Assembly (NCBI GenBank): GCA_938045545.1
Contig: CALIBN010000018.1
Location: 1 to 61,726 of the forward strand
Origin: an uncultured archaeon
GTDB lineage: Archaea; Thermoproteota; EX4484-205; JAAOZP01
Reading direction: 5' to 3'
DNA: 61,726 bases
Shown here: positions 43,816-52,323 of the stretch, piece after piece
How the letters are laid out: the number at the start of each line of letters is the position of its first letter
Position numbering within the stretch: the stretch's first letter is position 1
Notes under the pieces: model-generated
What the model saw: only the letters and a program-made list of their open reading frames with translations
Told to the model about the DNA's origin: nothing
Databases searched by the model: none
Position numbers and translations under genes: made by a program

Positions 43816-44661
43816 TTGCAGCGGAGAGAGGCGGTTAGAAGGGAGGCTGTAGGCACTTACTCCTGCGAGCAGTGTGGACATCCACTCAGCCCCGAATACA
43901 AGTTCTGCCCAGCCTGCGGAACCCCGCGGAAAGGAGTCTCCTATGTGAGGAGGGTTTCAACAGGCAACCAGGCTATAGACGAGATCCTGGAGGGTGGTTT
44001 CGAATCGGGTAAAACATACCTGCTCGCCGGAGAGGCTGGAACCGGGAAGACGATTTTCAGCCTGCAGTACCTCCTATACGGGGCTAAGAACAACGAGCCT
44101 GGGATCTATGTTACGATAGACGAGAGACCGGAGATGCTTGTGAGGGATGTGAGGAACTTCGGCTGGGATCTTCAGCCTCTTGTGGAGACAAGGAAGCTCG
44201 CGATCCTCCCGGTTAGAAGATACTTCACCTCCAAGATGTGGGGAAGAGAGATGGACGCTATAGTCAACAACATAATAGAGGAGCTTGACAAGAGGAGGAG
44301 GGAAATAGGGGCTAAGAGGCTTGTCATAGATCCCATAGCCCCGCTGGTAACCACCTACTCGAACGAGGTTGCATGGGTTAGAGAATACATCAGGAGCCTC
44401 ATATTCTCGATCGAGGAGAAGCTCGGCGTAACCACCGTGATAACATCGGAGGTCCCAACCGGGGAGAACATGATGAGCAGGTATGGTGTTGAAGAGTTTC
44501 TGGCGAGCGGCGTCATAATACTCTCCATATCTAGGGTTGGAAACTCCATTATAAGGACGATGTTCATAAGGAAGATGCGCTGGACGGCGGTGAACCCGAT
44601 AATCTACAGGTTTGAAATAGAGAGGGGCCGCGGAATAGTTCTTAAAGAACCTTTAAGCTAA
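43816..44661 (+). CDS. KaiC-like RecA-fold ATPase with N-terminal zinc ribbon
   Basis: 281 residues from a TTG start, with a TTTATAAA box about 25-30 nt upstream. N-terminal zinc ribbon CEQCGHPLSPEYKFCPACG (about 17-35), then a single KaiC domain. The latter has Walker A GEAGTGKTIFS (about 74-84), YVTIDERPEML and Walker B RLVIDPIAPLVTTY. Single-domain archaeal KaiC-like proteins are thought to act in signalling or chemotaxis-like regulation. The zinc ribbon resembles that at the end of the convergent PRC-barrel protein. Confidence 0.82.
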   Translation: MQRREAVRREAVGTYSCEQCGHPLSPEYKFCPACGTPRKGVSYVRRVSTGNQAIDEILEGGFESGKTYLLAGEAGTGKTIFSLQYLLYGAKNNEPGIYVTIDERPEMLVRDVRNFGWDLQPLVETRKLAILPVRRYFTSKMWGREMDAIVNNIIEELDKRRREIGAKRLVIDPIAPLVTTYSNEVAWVREYIRSLIFSIEEKLGVTTVITSEVPTGENMMSRYGVEEFLASGVIILSISRVGNSIIRTMFIRKMRWTAVNPIIYRFEIERGRGIVLKEPLS

Positions 44662-45221
44662 GTGGGCAGCCTGGTTCCGCACCTGAAGCAGAATTTGTAG
44701 CGCGCGTTATTAATGGCTCCGCATTTCGGACAGGTTTTAGTACTTGCAGTGCCAGCTTCCTCGACAGTAGGCCGCGGCGTAGCGGCTACGGTTTCAACCT
44801 GCTCCAGTTCTGCCTCCTCGGGTTCAGCAGGCCCCTTGAAAGAAGGCTGCGCCTCAGGAACCACTGCTGCACTACTAGTGGGAGCAACCTGAACCTCCGG
44901 CTCTCTCGGCGCATAGACAGGTGGCTTCGCCGAAACCTGCTCCCTAACCTGGGCCTTCGGCTCCTCACGGGTTTCTACAGCAGGCTTCGCCGGCACAGGG
45001 GGCGCCGCGGGAACAGCAACCTCCTTCTTCAGTATGACGATGTCTTCAGCAGCGTCAACCTCGCTCCAGATGAACTCCATCTCCCTATTGTCTCTACCGA
45101 CAACAACTATTCCAACAAGGTTCTCGCCTAGGACGAACCCTATGTCCTTAACGGTGCCGACGTACCGGCCTCTCTTATCGTAAACCTGTAGGCCTATTAT
45201 CTTGTCCTTTCTAATTAGCAA
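44658..45221 (-). CDS. PRC-barrel protein with Pro/Ala-rich linker and C-terminal zinc ribbon
   Basis: 187 residues. PRC-barrel fold at the N-terminus (about 1-66: KIIGLQVYDKRGRYVGTVKD), a long low-complexity linker rich in Pro, Ala, Glu and Val (about 67-158), then zinc ribbon CPKCGAINNARYKFCFRCG (about 162-180). PRC-barrel proteins serve RNA processing or archaeal cell division. This architecture suggests a scaffold. It overlaps the convergent KaiC-like gene by 4 bases. Confidence 0.75.
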   Translation of the reverse strand: MLIRKDKIIGLQVYDKRGRYVGTVKDIGFVLGENLVGIVVVGRDNREMEFIWSEVDAAEDIVILKKEVAVPAAPPVPAKPAVETREEPKAQVREQVSAKPPVYAPREPEVQVAPTSSAAVVPEAQPSFKGPAEPEEAELEQVETVAATPRPTVEEAGTASTKTCPKCGAINNARYKFCFRCGTRLPT

Positions 45222-45343
45222 CCCGTAGAGGAATTCTCTGGGGGTGACTTTTATTCTTTATCTCTACATTAGTATACAATGCTTACAACTAAAACGTAGT
45301 GCTTAACCGGCAGTGAAAACGTTTTCTAGGCCTTAGAAGTTGC

Positions 45344-46870
45344 TTAAAGTCCTTTTTCCGCGGCGGAGGAGAAAAAGCCCTTTACAAGCCTGCTGACGGA
45401 ATACTCGAGAAGCATCCTAGCCTCCCTGTCCTTCTGAGCCATCAGGCCAAGCATGGAGTAACACTCCTGCAAAGTTTTCTCCCTGGCTGCAAGCATTTTC
45501 GCGTCAGCCTCAGGCGAGCCCGCGCCCAGTGACACGCGCTTCGAAACGAGAACACTCGTGTCGGCTTCCCTCAGAATGCTCGCAAGTAGACTACTAATAT
45601 CTCTACCCAACACGTGTAGGGAAATCTCCTTTAGATCGTCCTCGGTAAGACCAGTCATCCTCCTACCCGTCTTAACGCTGAGCTTCACGATCTCCCCCAC
45701 CAGCCTGTGGGCAAGCCTGAAAGGAACCCTGGCCTCCTCAACTATTCTTTCAGCAATGTCCAGGGCGATAATGCTTGGCTCAGTTAAAGACCTTATTCTC
45801 TCACGGTTCTCCTCGAGGTTCTCGAGAACAATCCTGACGATCCTAACGGCCTCCCTGGTTGTTTCAATCGCCTCGATCAACGGAGGCTTAGTCTCTTGAA
45901 GATCCCTAACGTAGCCGCTGGGCACCGCCTTGCAAACCATTGAAAGCTGGGCCAGGCTTGAGAAAACCCTCCCAGTCCTCGCACGGGTCAGCTCAAGTAT
46001 GCACGGGTTCTTCTTATTAGGCATTGCGCTAGACGGGAACGCCAGCTCATCCGGAAGCGTGAAGAAACCGTACTCTGAGGTAAGCCAGATAATCAGGTCC
46101 TCCATAATCCTGCTCAAGTTAAGCATGAGAATGTTAAGGTTTGAAACAACCTCCAACGCAAAGTCCCGTGACGAGACGGCGTCGAACGAGTTCTCCACAA
46201 TCCCGTCGAACCCTAGTAGCCTCGTAGTTAGGCTCCTGTCTATTTTAAGAGAGGAGCCGACTATAGCAACGCTTCCCAATGGATTCTGGTTAACCCTTTT
46301 AAACGATTCAGAGAGACGGTTGAAGTCGCGCAGAAACATGTCGAAATAACCTAGGAAGTAGTGTGAAAGGGGAGCAGCCTGAGCCTGCTGAAGGTGGGTG
46401 TAGAACGGGAAAACTATGTCAACAGTCTCCCTAGCCTTCTTTAGAAGGGTCTCCTCAAGCTTAAGAAGTTCCCCCATGATGCTTAAAACCTCTCTTCGAG
46501 TCTTAAGCCTCACCGCCGTGACAACCTGGTCGTTCCTGGAGCGCGCCGTGTGAACAAGACCTCCGACCTCCAGCCCAGCCTGCTTAACCACATAAGACTC
46601 TATCAGCTCATGAACATCCTCATACTTCTCAAGGTCTAGCTGGCTCAAATCCTCGTCCCGAAGCCTTTTAAGAGCCTCGAGAATCCGTTTAAGCTGCTCC
46701 TCAGTAATATAGCCCTGCTCCATAAGCATGAAGTCATGCGCAACCGTGCACTCAATATCCTCGCTGAATATCCAGAGGTCTTCCCTGATGCTGGACACGT
46801 ATCTCGTGGCCTCTGAGGAAACCGGCCCCAGCCTGCTCCGGTATATGCCTCCACCAACATCATGCTCCAT
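45344..46870 (-). CDS. argH: Argininosuccinate lyase
   Basis: 508 residues from the ATG of MEHDVGGGIY; a TTG two codons upstream is the alternative. Fumarase/ASL superfamily motifs are VHTARSRNDQVVT, TPL-like motif HLQQAQAAPLSHYF and the signature SSAMPNKKNP. Cleaves argininosuccinate to arginine and fumarate. Stand-alone gene; argG is not in the window. Confidence 0.93.
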   Translation of the reverse strand: MEHDVGGGIYRSRLGPVSSEATRYVSSIREDLWIFSEDIECTVAHDFMLMEQGYITEEQLKRILEALKRLRDEDLSQLDLEKYEDVHELIESYVVKQAGLEVGGLVHTARSRNDQVVTAVRLKTRREVLSIMGELLKLEETLLKKARETVDIVFPFYTHLQQAQAAPLSHYFLGYFDMFLRDFNRLSESFKRVNQNPLGSVAIVGSSLKIDRSLTTRLLGFDGIVENSFDAVSSRDFALEVVSNLNILMLNLSRIMEDLIIWLTSEYGFFTLPDELAFPSSAMPNKKNPCILELTRARTGRVFSSLAQLSMVCKAVPSGYVRDLQETKPPLIEAIETTREAVRIVRIVLENLEENRERIRSLTEPSIIALDIAERIVEEARVPFRLAHRLVGEIVKLSVKTGRRMTGLTEDDLKEISLHVLGRDISSLLASILREADTSVLVSKRVSLGAGSPEADAKMLAAREKTLQECYSMLGLMAQKDREARMLLEYSVSRLVKGFFSSAAEKGL

Positions 46871-47002
46871 GGGCAACCCTAAACCTGATGAACCTGCGGA
46901 AACCAGCTAATAAGGGTTACATAAGGCTCCCGGAAAATCCTCTCGGAAAACTTAAAAACGGCTTGAAACAATCGTTCAACCAAGGGTTAAAGGAAAGCCG
47001 TC

Positions 47003-48127
47003 ATGATGGTTGAGGAGAGGCTGGAACTGGGGAGGCTTGTCACATTCATACCTAACAAGCATATTCCGATACACAACTGGTTCTATTACAAGGAGGCTTT
47101 TTCCCGCGACTTCGTAGTCCTTGTGGCCAGGCAGCTCGGGCTTGGAGAAGGCTCCTGGGTGCTGGATCCGTTCTGCGGCGTCGGCACAACCCAGCTTACA
47201 GCGAAGGAGCTTGGAATAAACAGTGTCGGCGTCGACGTGGCGGAGCTCCCTGTTTTCGCCTCCAAGGTTAAGACTGCCGACTACGATGTTGAGCAGCTCC
47301 GAAGGGTTTCTGAAAAAGTTTTCTCGGAAAAGTTCAGGAGGCCCAGCCTAGGTGGGTTAAGCAGGCTTGTTAGAAGAGCCTTTCCGAGGCATGTTCTGGA
47401 GGACGTGCTGTTCTTCAGAGAGATCGTTGAAAACATTGAGGACGAGGCTGCGAGAGGCTTCTTCAAACTCGGCTTGATAAGCGCAGCTATGAAAGCATCC
47501 TACGTGGTGAAGGACGGCGGCCTCCTTAGAATAGTTAAGGAGAGGAGCGTCCCTCCTTTCAGAAAGTTCTACAGGAACAGGATTAGGAGGATGATTAAGG
47601 ATGTTGAAGCCACAAGGATGCTTAACCCTAAGGTGGCGACTTTCAAGGCTGACTCGAGAAACCTAGGGTTCCTCGAGGACGAGATGTTCGACGCAGTCAT
47701 CACTTCACCACCCTATTTGAACAAGATAGAGTACGCCAGGGTTTACGGCGTTGAAAACGAGCTTTTCTTCAAGGGCTCTGAACCTATGCTGCGCTCATAC
47801 ATAGGCGATGCGGTTAGGCTCGCCGAGGGTTCTGGAGACATTGGGAACATGCCTGCGATAGTTGAAGCCTACTTTCAGGATCTACGCCGGGTTCTGTCTG
47901 AGCTCCACCGTGTTCTCAAAAAGAACGGGAAGGGTGTTTTCGTCATAGCTCAAGGAGTTTTCCCGACTGGCGTTGTTGAAACAGAGAAAATATTCGTTGA
48001 AATGGCTGAGGATATTGGGTTCGAAACCGAGAGGCTCTGGCTGGTTAACAGGAGGGTTGCAACCAGGGACCGGGTTGTCAAGATCGGCTATGCTGACGAG
48101 TATATTGTTTTCACCCGTAAGCTGTGA
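47003..48127 (+). CDS. DNA methyltransferase-like protein (SPPY type)
   Basis: 374 residues. The SAM motif VLDPFCGVGTTQLTAKELGI (about 53-72) precedes the catalytic motif ITSPPYLNKIEYARVYG (about 235-251) by a long insert. Other methyltransferase features are SVGVDVAELPV and LHRVLKKNGKGVFVI. The S/D-PPY motif marks N4-cytosine or N6-adenine methylation of DNA, though some relatives modify RNA. There is no restriction enzyme next to it, so it is an orphan. Confidence 0.75.
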   Translation: MMVEERLELGRLVTFIPNKHIPIHNWFYYKEAFSRDFVVLVARQLGLGEGSWVLDPFCGVGTTQLTAKELGINSVGVDVAELPVFASKVKTADYDVEQLRRVSEKVFSEKFRRPSLGGLSRLVRRAFPRHVLEDVLFFREIVENIEDEAARGFFKLGLISAAMKASYVVKDGGLLRIVKERSVPPFRKFYRNRIRRMIKDVEATRMLNPKVATFKADSRNLGFLEDEMFDAVITSPPYLNKIEYARVYGVENELFFKGSEPMLRSYIGDAVRLAEGSGDIGNMPAIVEAYFQDLRRVLSELHRVLKKNGKGVFVIAQGVFPTGVVETEKIFVEMAEDIGFETERLWLVNRRVATRDRVVKIGYADEYIVFTRKL

Positions 48128-48135
48128 AAAAGCCT

Positions 48136-49152
48136 CTAAAGCCTGAAGCTGGCCTCCATGCTTGGACGTATCGGTTTAGAATCGTAGCCGAGCCTCCTAA
48201 GCTCCCTGGAAAACTCCTCCGGGAAACCATGGACTGTGAAAACCCTCTCCGGACTTGTTTCCCTCACGATTTCCATGAGGCCGTTGAAATCAGCATGGTC
48301 GCTCAACGGGAAAGCCTTGTCCACGCCAAGCGCCTCACTGTACCAGTTGAAAAGCGATCTGCCTGAGAAGCTTATGAAGACAGCCCCATACTTCCTTTTG
48401 ACAAGTTGCATGAAAGCATTCCTGCCTGAGACATTTGGATAGTATAGAGCCCAGGAGCCGTCCGGCAGCTCCGAGGACTGGGGTGTGAAAACCTTCTTCC
48501 CCCTTATTCCCACGGAGAAAAGCCTGTACACATTGTTATACTCAGCTATGGATGGTGAAACATATGTTTCAACAACACCCTGGAGAACAGGGTCCAGAAC
48601 CATTTGAACATGCTGAGACTTCCCCAGCGGATACCCCATCAGAACCATTGGCCTCCCCTTCCTGACCGTTTCACTCACGTAGTCGACAATCTCGCCTATC
48701 AGCTGTCTCCTCGGGGGGAAAACAAGGCTGGGACGGCCGTAGTTAGACTCTATTATCAGCGTGTGAACCCTCGGGAAGCGTTGCCTAGGTATGCTTTCAA
48801 CCGGTGAAGTGTTAACGTCCCCCGTGTACAGTATTCCACCCATATCTGTTTCCACGAGCAGGGCTTTAGACCCCAGAATATGGCCTGAGTCTAGAAGAAT
48901 GAAAGGATTCTGCTCTGCACGCTTGACTTCAAGCCCCCTTAGGGTCGAGAGCAGAAGAGTCTCCTCCGAGCATACTGCCAGCGTTCTCCTAGCGTCAGAC
49001 TTACCCAGATGGTCGAAGTGAGCGTGAGATATGAAAAGATAGTTCAAAGCCTCGTCGGAGCCTATTTTCAGAAGCGCTTCCCCTTCTCTCAGGCGAATGG
49101 TTGCGAAACGGTCAAGCTTAACCGAAAAACCCTTTGAGCATGCTGCAGACAT
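48136..49152 (-). CDS. Metallo-beta-lactamase exonuclease-like protein (SNM1/beta-CASP group)
   Basis: 338 residues. MBL motif SHAHFDHLG (about 41-49), GHILGSKALLVE, YTGDVNTSPVE, and the beta-CASP-like ending with PLSDHADFNGL and VFTVHGFP. Length and layout fit the Exo-type MBL exonucleases that act on DNA or RNA. Its ATG follows the ilvD stop by 3 bases, so it is probably cotranscribed with the ilv operon, perhaps without functional link. Confidence 0.78.
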   Translation of the reverse strand: MSAACSKGFSVKLDRFATIRLREGEALLKIGSDEALNYLFISHAHFDHLGKSDARRTLAVCSEETLLLSTLRGLEVKRAEQNPFILLDSGHILGSKALLVETDMGGILYTGDVNTSPVESIPRQRFPRVHTLIIESNYGRPSLVFPPRRQLIGEIVDYVSETVRKGRPMVLMGYPLGKSQHVQMVLDPVLQGVVETYVSPSIAEYNNVYRLFSVGIRGKKVFTPQSSELPDGSWALYYPNVSGRNAFMQLVKRKYGAVFISFSGRSLFNWYSEALGVDKAFPLSDHADFNGLMEIVRETSPERVFTVHGFPEEFSRELRRLGYDSKPIRPSMEASFRL

Positions 49153-49155
49153 CGG

Positions 49156-50787
49156 CTAGGTGAAAAACCTGTTTCCCCTCAGCTTAGCTAGAAACCGGCT
49201 TTCAAGCCTCTTAGCCGGCGGAGCCCATTTCCGCCTCCTTTCTTCAAGATCATCACTGTTGACGAGCAGGTCAAGCCTCCTGCCCGGCACGTCTACAAGT
49301 ATCTCGTCGCCATCCTCCACGAGCGCTATTGGTCCGCCAGCGTACGCCTCTGGAGAAACATGGCCTACCGCAATACCGCTCGTGCCGCCGGAGAACCTTC
49401 CGTCGGTGACAAGCGCAACCCTTTCAACAAGCTTCCTTCCGACTATGAGTGAAGTTGGCATGAGCATTTCACGCATCCCTGGGCCGCCTAGAAGCCCCTC
49501 GTAGCGCACGACGACCACGGTGTTCACCGTGAAATCCTCTTTCTCAAGAGCTTCAACAGCCTCCTCCTCAGAGTTGAAAACCCTAGCCCTGCCTCTGAAC
49601 GTTCTAAGCTGAACAGGAGTCCCGGCGAGCTTAATCACAGCACCCTCTGGCGCCAGGGATCCCCATAGCACCGCTATGCCCCCTTCACTCCTGTAAGGGT
49701 TATCCGGGGAACGTATGAACGTGCCCCTCGGATCAGGAAACTCTTCGACAAGCTGCCTGAGGCTTTTACCAGTAACAGTTAGAACATCAAGGTTAAGATG
49801 TTTTCTAAGGATCTTCATAAGCGAGGGGACTCCGCCAGCGTTGTAAAAGTCAAACATGAGTCCTTCGCCAGACGGTCTCATCAGAACCAGCGTAGGTATC
49901 CTCCTGCTCAGCTCGTCGAAAGCCTTCAGCGAAAGCTCGTAGCCAGCCTCCTTGGCTAGAGCACTCAGATGGAGAACAGTGTTGGTGGAGCCTCCTAGAG
50001 CATTGTCGACAATTATCGCGTTGACGATGCTTTCAGGCTTAACAATATCCTTGAACCTTAAGCCCTCCCTCCAGAGCCCGACTATCCTCCTCCCAGACTC
50101 GTATGCGAGATTCTTCTTACCCTCGTCCTCAGCGTGAGTAGCAGCCATGCCCGGGAGCGACAGGCCCATCGCCTCAACAAGGCAGGCCATGGTGTTCGCA
50201 GTGAACAGGCCGGCGCAGCTCCCGGCACCCGGGCAGGCGACCCGTTCAAACTCCCTCAGCTCCTCAAGCGTAATCCTCCCCTCACGGTACTCTCCCAGGG
50301 CCTCGAAGACTGAAACCAGGTCCACCCTCCTCCCCTTGAACACGCCCGGATACATGGGGCCGCCTGTGACGAATATAGATGGAAGGTTCAGCCTTGCCGC
50401 CGCCAGCAGGTGGCCGGGGACAATCTTGTCGCACGAGGATATGAAGACCAGGGCGTCGAACATGTGTGCTGAAACCATTATCTCAACCGTGTCCGCGATA
50501 ACCTCCCTGCTAGGCAGCGAGAACCTCATCCCATCATGGTTCATAGCAATACCGTCGCAGACGGCGATCGTGTTGAAGACGAAGGGAACTCCGCCCCCGT
50601 CTCTAACACCCTTTGAAACGTTTTCCGCGATCACGTCGAGGTGAACATGCCCCGGCACAACGTTAGTGTAGGAGTTAACTACGCCTATGAAAGGCTTGTC
50701 GAAATCCCCGTTCCTCAATCCTAGTGCGTGGAGCAGAGCCCTGTGCGGAGCCCTGTCCACACCCTTCTTTACAGCGTCGCTCCTCAT
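49156..50787 (-). CDS. ilvD: Dihydroxy-acid dehydratase
   Basis: About 543 residues from ATG MRSDAVKKGV, preceded by AAAGG; a TTG 5 codons upstream would overlap ilvC by 4 bases. Motifs SSCDKIVPGHL and CPGAGSCAGLFTANTMACL hold the iron-sulphur ligands. Converts dihydroxy-isovalerate or methylvalerate to the 2-oxoacids of valine and isoleucine. Fourth gene of ilvB-N-C-D. Confidence 0.94.
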   Translation of the reverse strand: MRSDAVKKGVDRAPHRALLHALGLRNGDFDKPFIGVVNSYTNVVPGHVHLDVIAENVSKGVRDGGGVPFVFNTIAVCDGIAMNHDGMRFSLPSREVIADTVEIMVSAHMFDALVFISSCDKIVPGHLLAAARLNLPSIFVTGGPMYPGVFKGRRVDLVSVFEALGEYREGRITLEELREFERVACPGAGSCAGLFTANTMACLVEAMGLSLPGMAATHAEDEGKKNLAYESGRRIVGLWREGLRFKDIVKPESIVNAIIVDNALGGSTNTVLHLSALAKEAGYELSLKAFDELSRRIPTLVLMRPSGEGLMFDFYNAGGVPSLMKILRKHLNLDVLTVTGKSLRQLVEEFPDPRGTFIRSPDNPYRSEGGIAVLWGSLAPEGAVIKLAGTPVQLRTFRGRARVFNSEEEAVEALEKEDFTVNTVVVVRYEGLLGGPGMREMLMPTSLIVGRKLVERVALVTDGRFSGGTSGIAVGHVSPEAYAGGPIALVEDGDEILVDVPGRRLDLLVNSDDLEERRRKWAPPAKRLESRFLAKLRGNRFFT

Positions 50788-50798
50788 CAAGCCTTTTC

Positions 50799-51782
50799 TC
50801 AACCGTACACCATCGACCTTATTTTCCTCCCAACTGTCTCTATCATGTGGTTTCTCTCCCTTTCAACAAGAGTCTTCAGAACAACCTGGTTGGAACTGTT
50901 CTCCAGTATCCACTCCCTTGCGAAAACACCTGTCTGAACGTCTTCAAGGAGCTTCCTCATCTTCCTCTTAACATCCTCGTCTATAAGGATTGGGCCGCGC
51001 GTAAGGCCGCCGTACTTAGCGGTGTCGCTGACAGCCTGCCACATGCCGGATAAGCCTTTAGACCAGATGAGGTCGACGATAAGCTTCAGCTCGTTTAAAA
51101 CCTCGAAGTACGCAACCTCAGGCTGGTATCCTGCTTCAACAAGGATTTCGAAGCCGCTTTTAATGAGCGACGAGACCCCGCCGCATAGAACAGCCTGCTC
51201 GCCGAAAAGGTCTGTCTCAACCTCCTCCTTGAAGGAGGTCTCTATCAAGCCGATTCTACTCAGCCCAACAGCCTTAGCAACCTCCCTGACTGTTCTCGAA
51301 GCATTACCGGTGTAATCCTGGTGGACAGCAATCAAGCCGGGGACCCCGGTTCCGCGGACATACGCGTCCCTTAACGCGGGGCCTGGCGCCTTAGGAGCCA
51401 CGAGTACAACGTCGAGCCAAGGGGAGGGGACAATCTGCCTGTAGTGAACGTTGAAAGCATGCGCGAAAACCAGTGTCGAACCCTTTGAAACATTCGGCTC
51501 AACATGATCCCTGTAGACAGCAGGCTGAGCAGGATCAGGTATGAGCATGAGAATAATGCTGCTCCTCTTAACGGCTTCGCCTATCTCGTAGACTTCGAAA
51601 CCGTCCTCGGAAGCCCTTTTCCACGAGGAGCCTTCTCTTCTCAAGCCTATTATCGTCTTAACGCCGCTGTCCCTGATGTTCTTAGCCTGAGCCTCACCCT
51701 GGGAGCCGTAGCCTATTACGGCTACAGTCTTATTCTTAATCAACTCAATGCTTATCTCGTCATCCCTTATTATCCTGGCCAT
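50799..51782 (-). CDS. ilvC: Ketol-acid reductoisomerase
   Basis: 327 residues, class I length. NAD(P)-binding GYGSQGEAQAKNIRDSG (about 24-40). The knotted C-terminal domain has conserved metal residues in DLFGEQAVLCGGVSSLI and EVLNELKLIVDLIW. NADPH preference is usual for the family. Lies between ilvN (45 bases) and ilvD. Confidence 0.95.
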   Translation of the reverse strand: MARIIRDDEISIELIKNKTVAVIGYGSQGEAQAKNIRDSGVKTIIGLRREGSSWKRASEDGFEVYEIGEAVKRSSIILMLIPDPAQPAVYRDHVEPNVSKGSTLVFAHAFNVHYRQIVPSPWLDVVLVAPKAPGPALRDAYVRGTGVPGLIAVHQDYTGNASRTVREVAKAVGLSRIGLIETSFKEEVETDLFGEQAVLCGGVSSLIKSGFEILVEAGYQPEVAYFEVLNELKLIVDLIWSKGLSGMWQAVSDTAKYGGLTRGPILIDEDVKRKMRKLLEDVQTGVFAREWILENSSNQVVLKTLVERERNHMIETVGRKIRSMVYG

Positions 51783-51827
51783 CCCTCAGTCACCCCTACT
51801 CCACGGCCACGTTTTCTTTTAAGCTTT

Positions 51828-52316
51828 TTACTTTCTGAAACGGTTCAGAGTGTGAATCATCACGCCGCTCCTGGAGAAGCTTTCAATACGGTCTTTAAAC
51901 TCCTCCTTGAAATCGTCAACCGTCCTGGGGTCGGCTAGGAGCTCGACTAGAAGCCTGGAGCCGCTGAGCAGGGTTGTCCTAGCCCTATACCTGACCCGAA
52001 TATAGTCGCTCACGCTCGTGTCGCAATCCTTCAGCACAGCTACGAAGGCCTCCCTTATCACGTCGTACTCCAGAGAACCCGTCTTAACCTCGAAGACGCA
52101 CGGGTTCTTCTCAAGAACCTTCACGATGTTTTCAAACTTCTCCCGAGGCAGGCTGAAGGTCAGCGATATCTCAGAGGTCTTTCCGTTCACCATGCCGACA
52201 GTGATCGTGTCAATGTTTATCGCCCTCCTTGCGAATATTGAGGATATTCTCTCCATCACGCCAGGCATGTTTAGAACCCTGAGCACGATGAACCTCTTAT
52301 TCTCATCTGAAGCCAT
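51828..52316 (-). CDS. ilvN: Acetolactate synthase, small (regulatory) subunit
   Basis: 162 residues: an ACT domain (VLRVLNMPGVMERISSIFAR, about 10-29) binding valine for feedback control, and a C-terminal ALS-small domain. Begins 7 bases after ilvB. The N-terminal spacing agrees with other archaeal IlvN/IlvH proteins. Confidence 0.92.
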   Translation of the reverse strand: MASDENKRFIVLRVLNMPGVMERISSIFARRAINIDTITVGMVNGKTSEISLTFSLPREKFENIVKVLEKNPCVFEVKTGSLEYDVIREAFVAVLKDCDTSVSDYIRVRYRARTTLLSGSRLLVELLADPRTVDDFKEEFKDRIESFSRSGVMIHTLNRFRK

Positions 52317-52323
52317 TCAAGCC

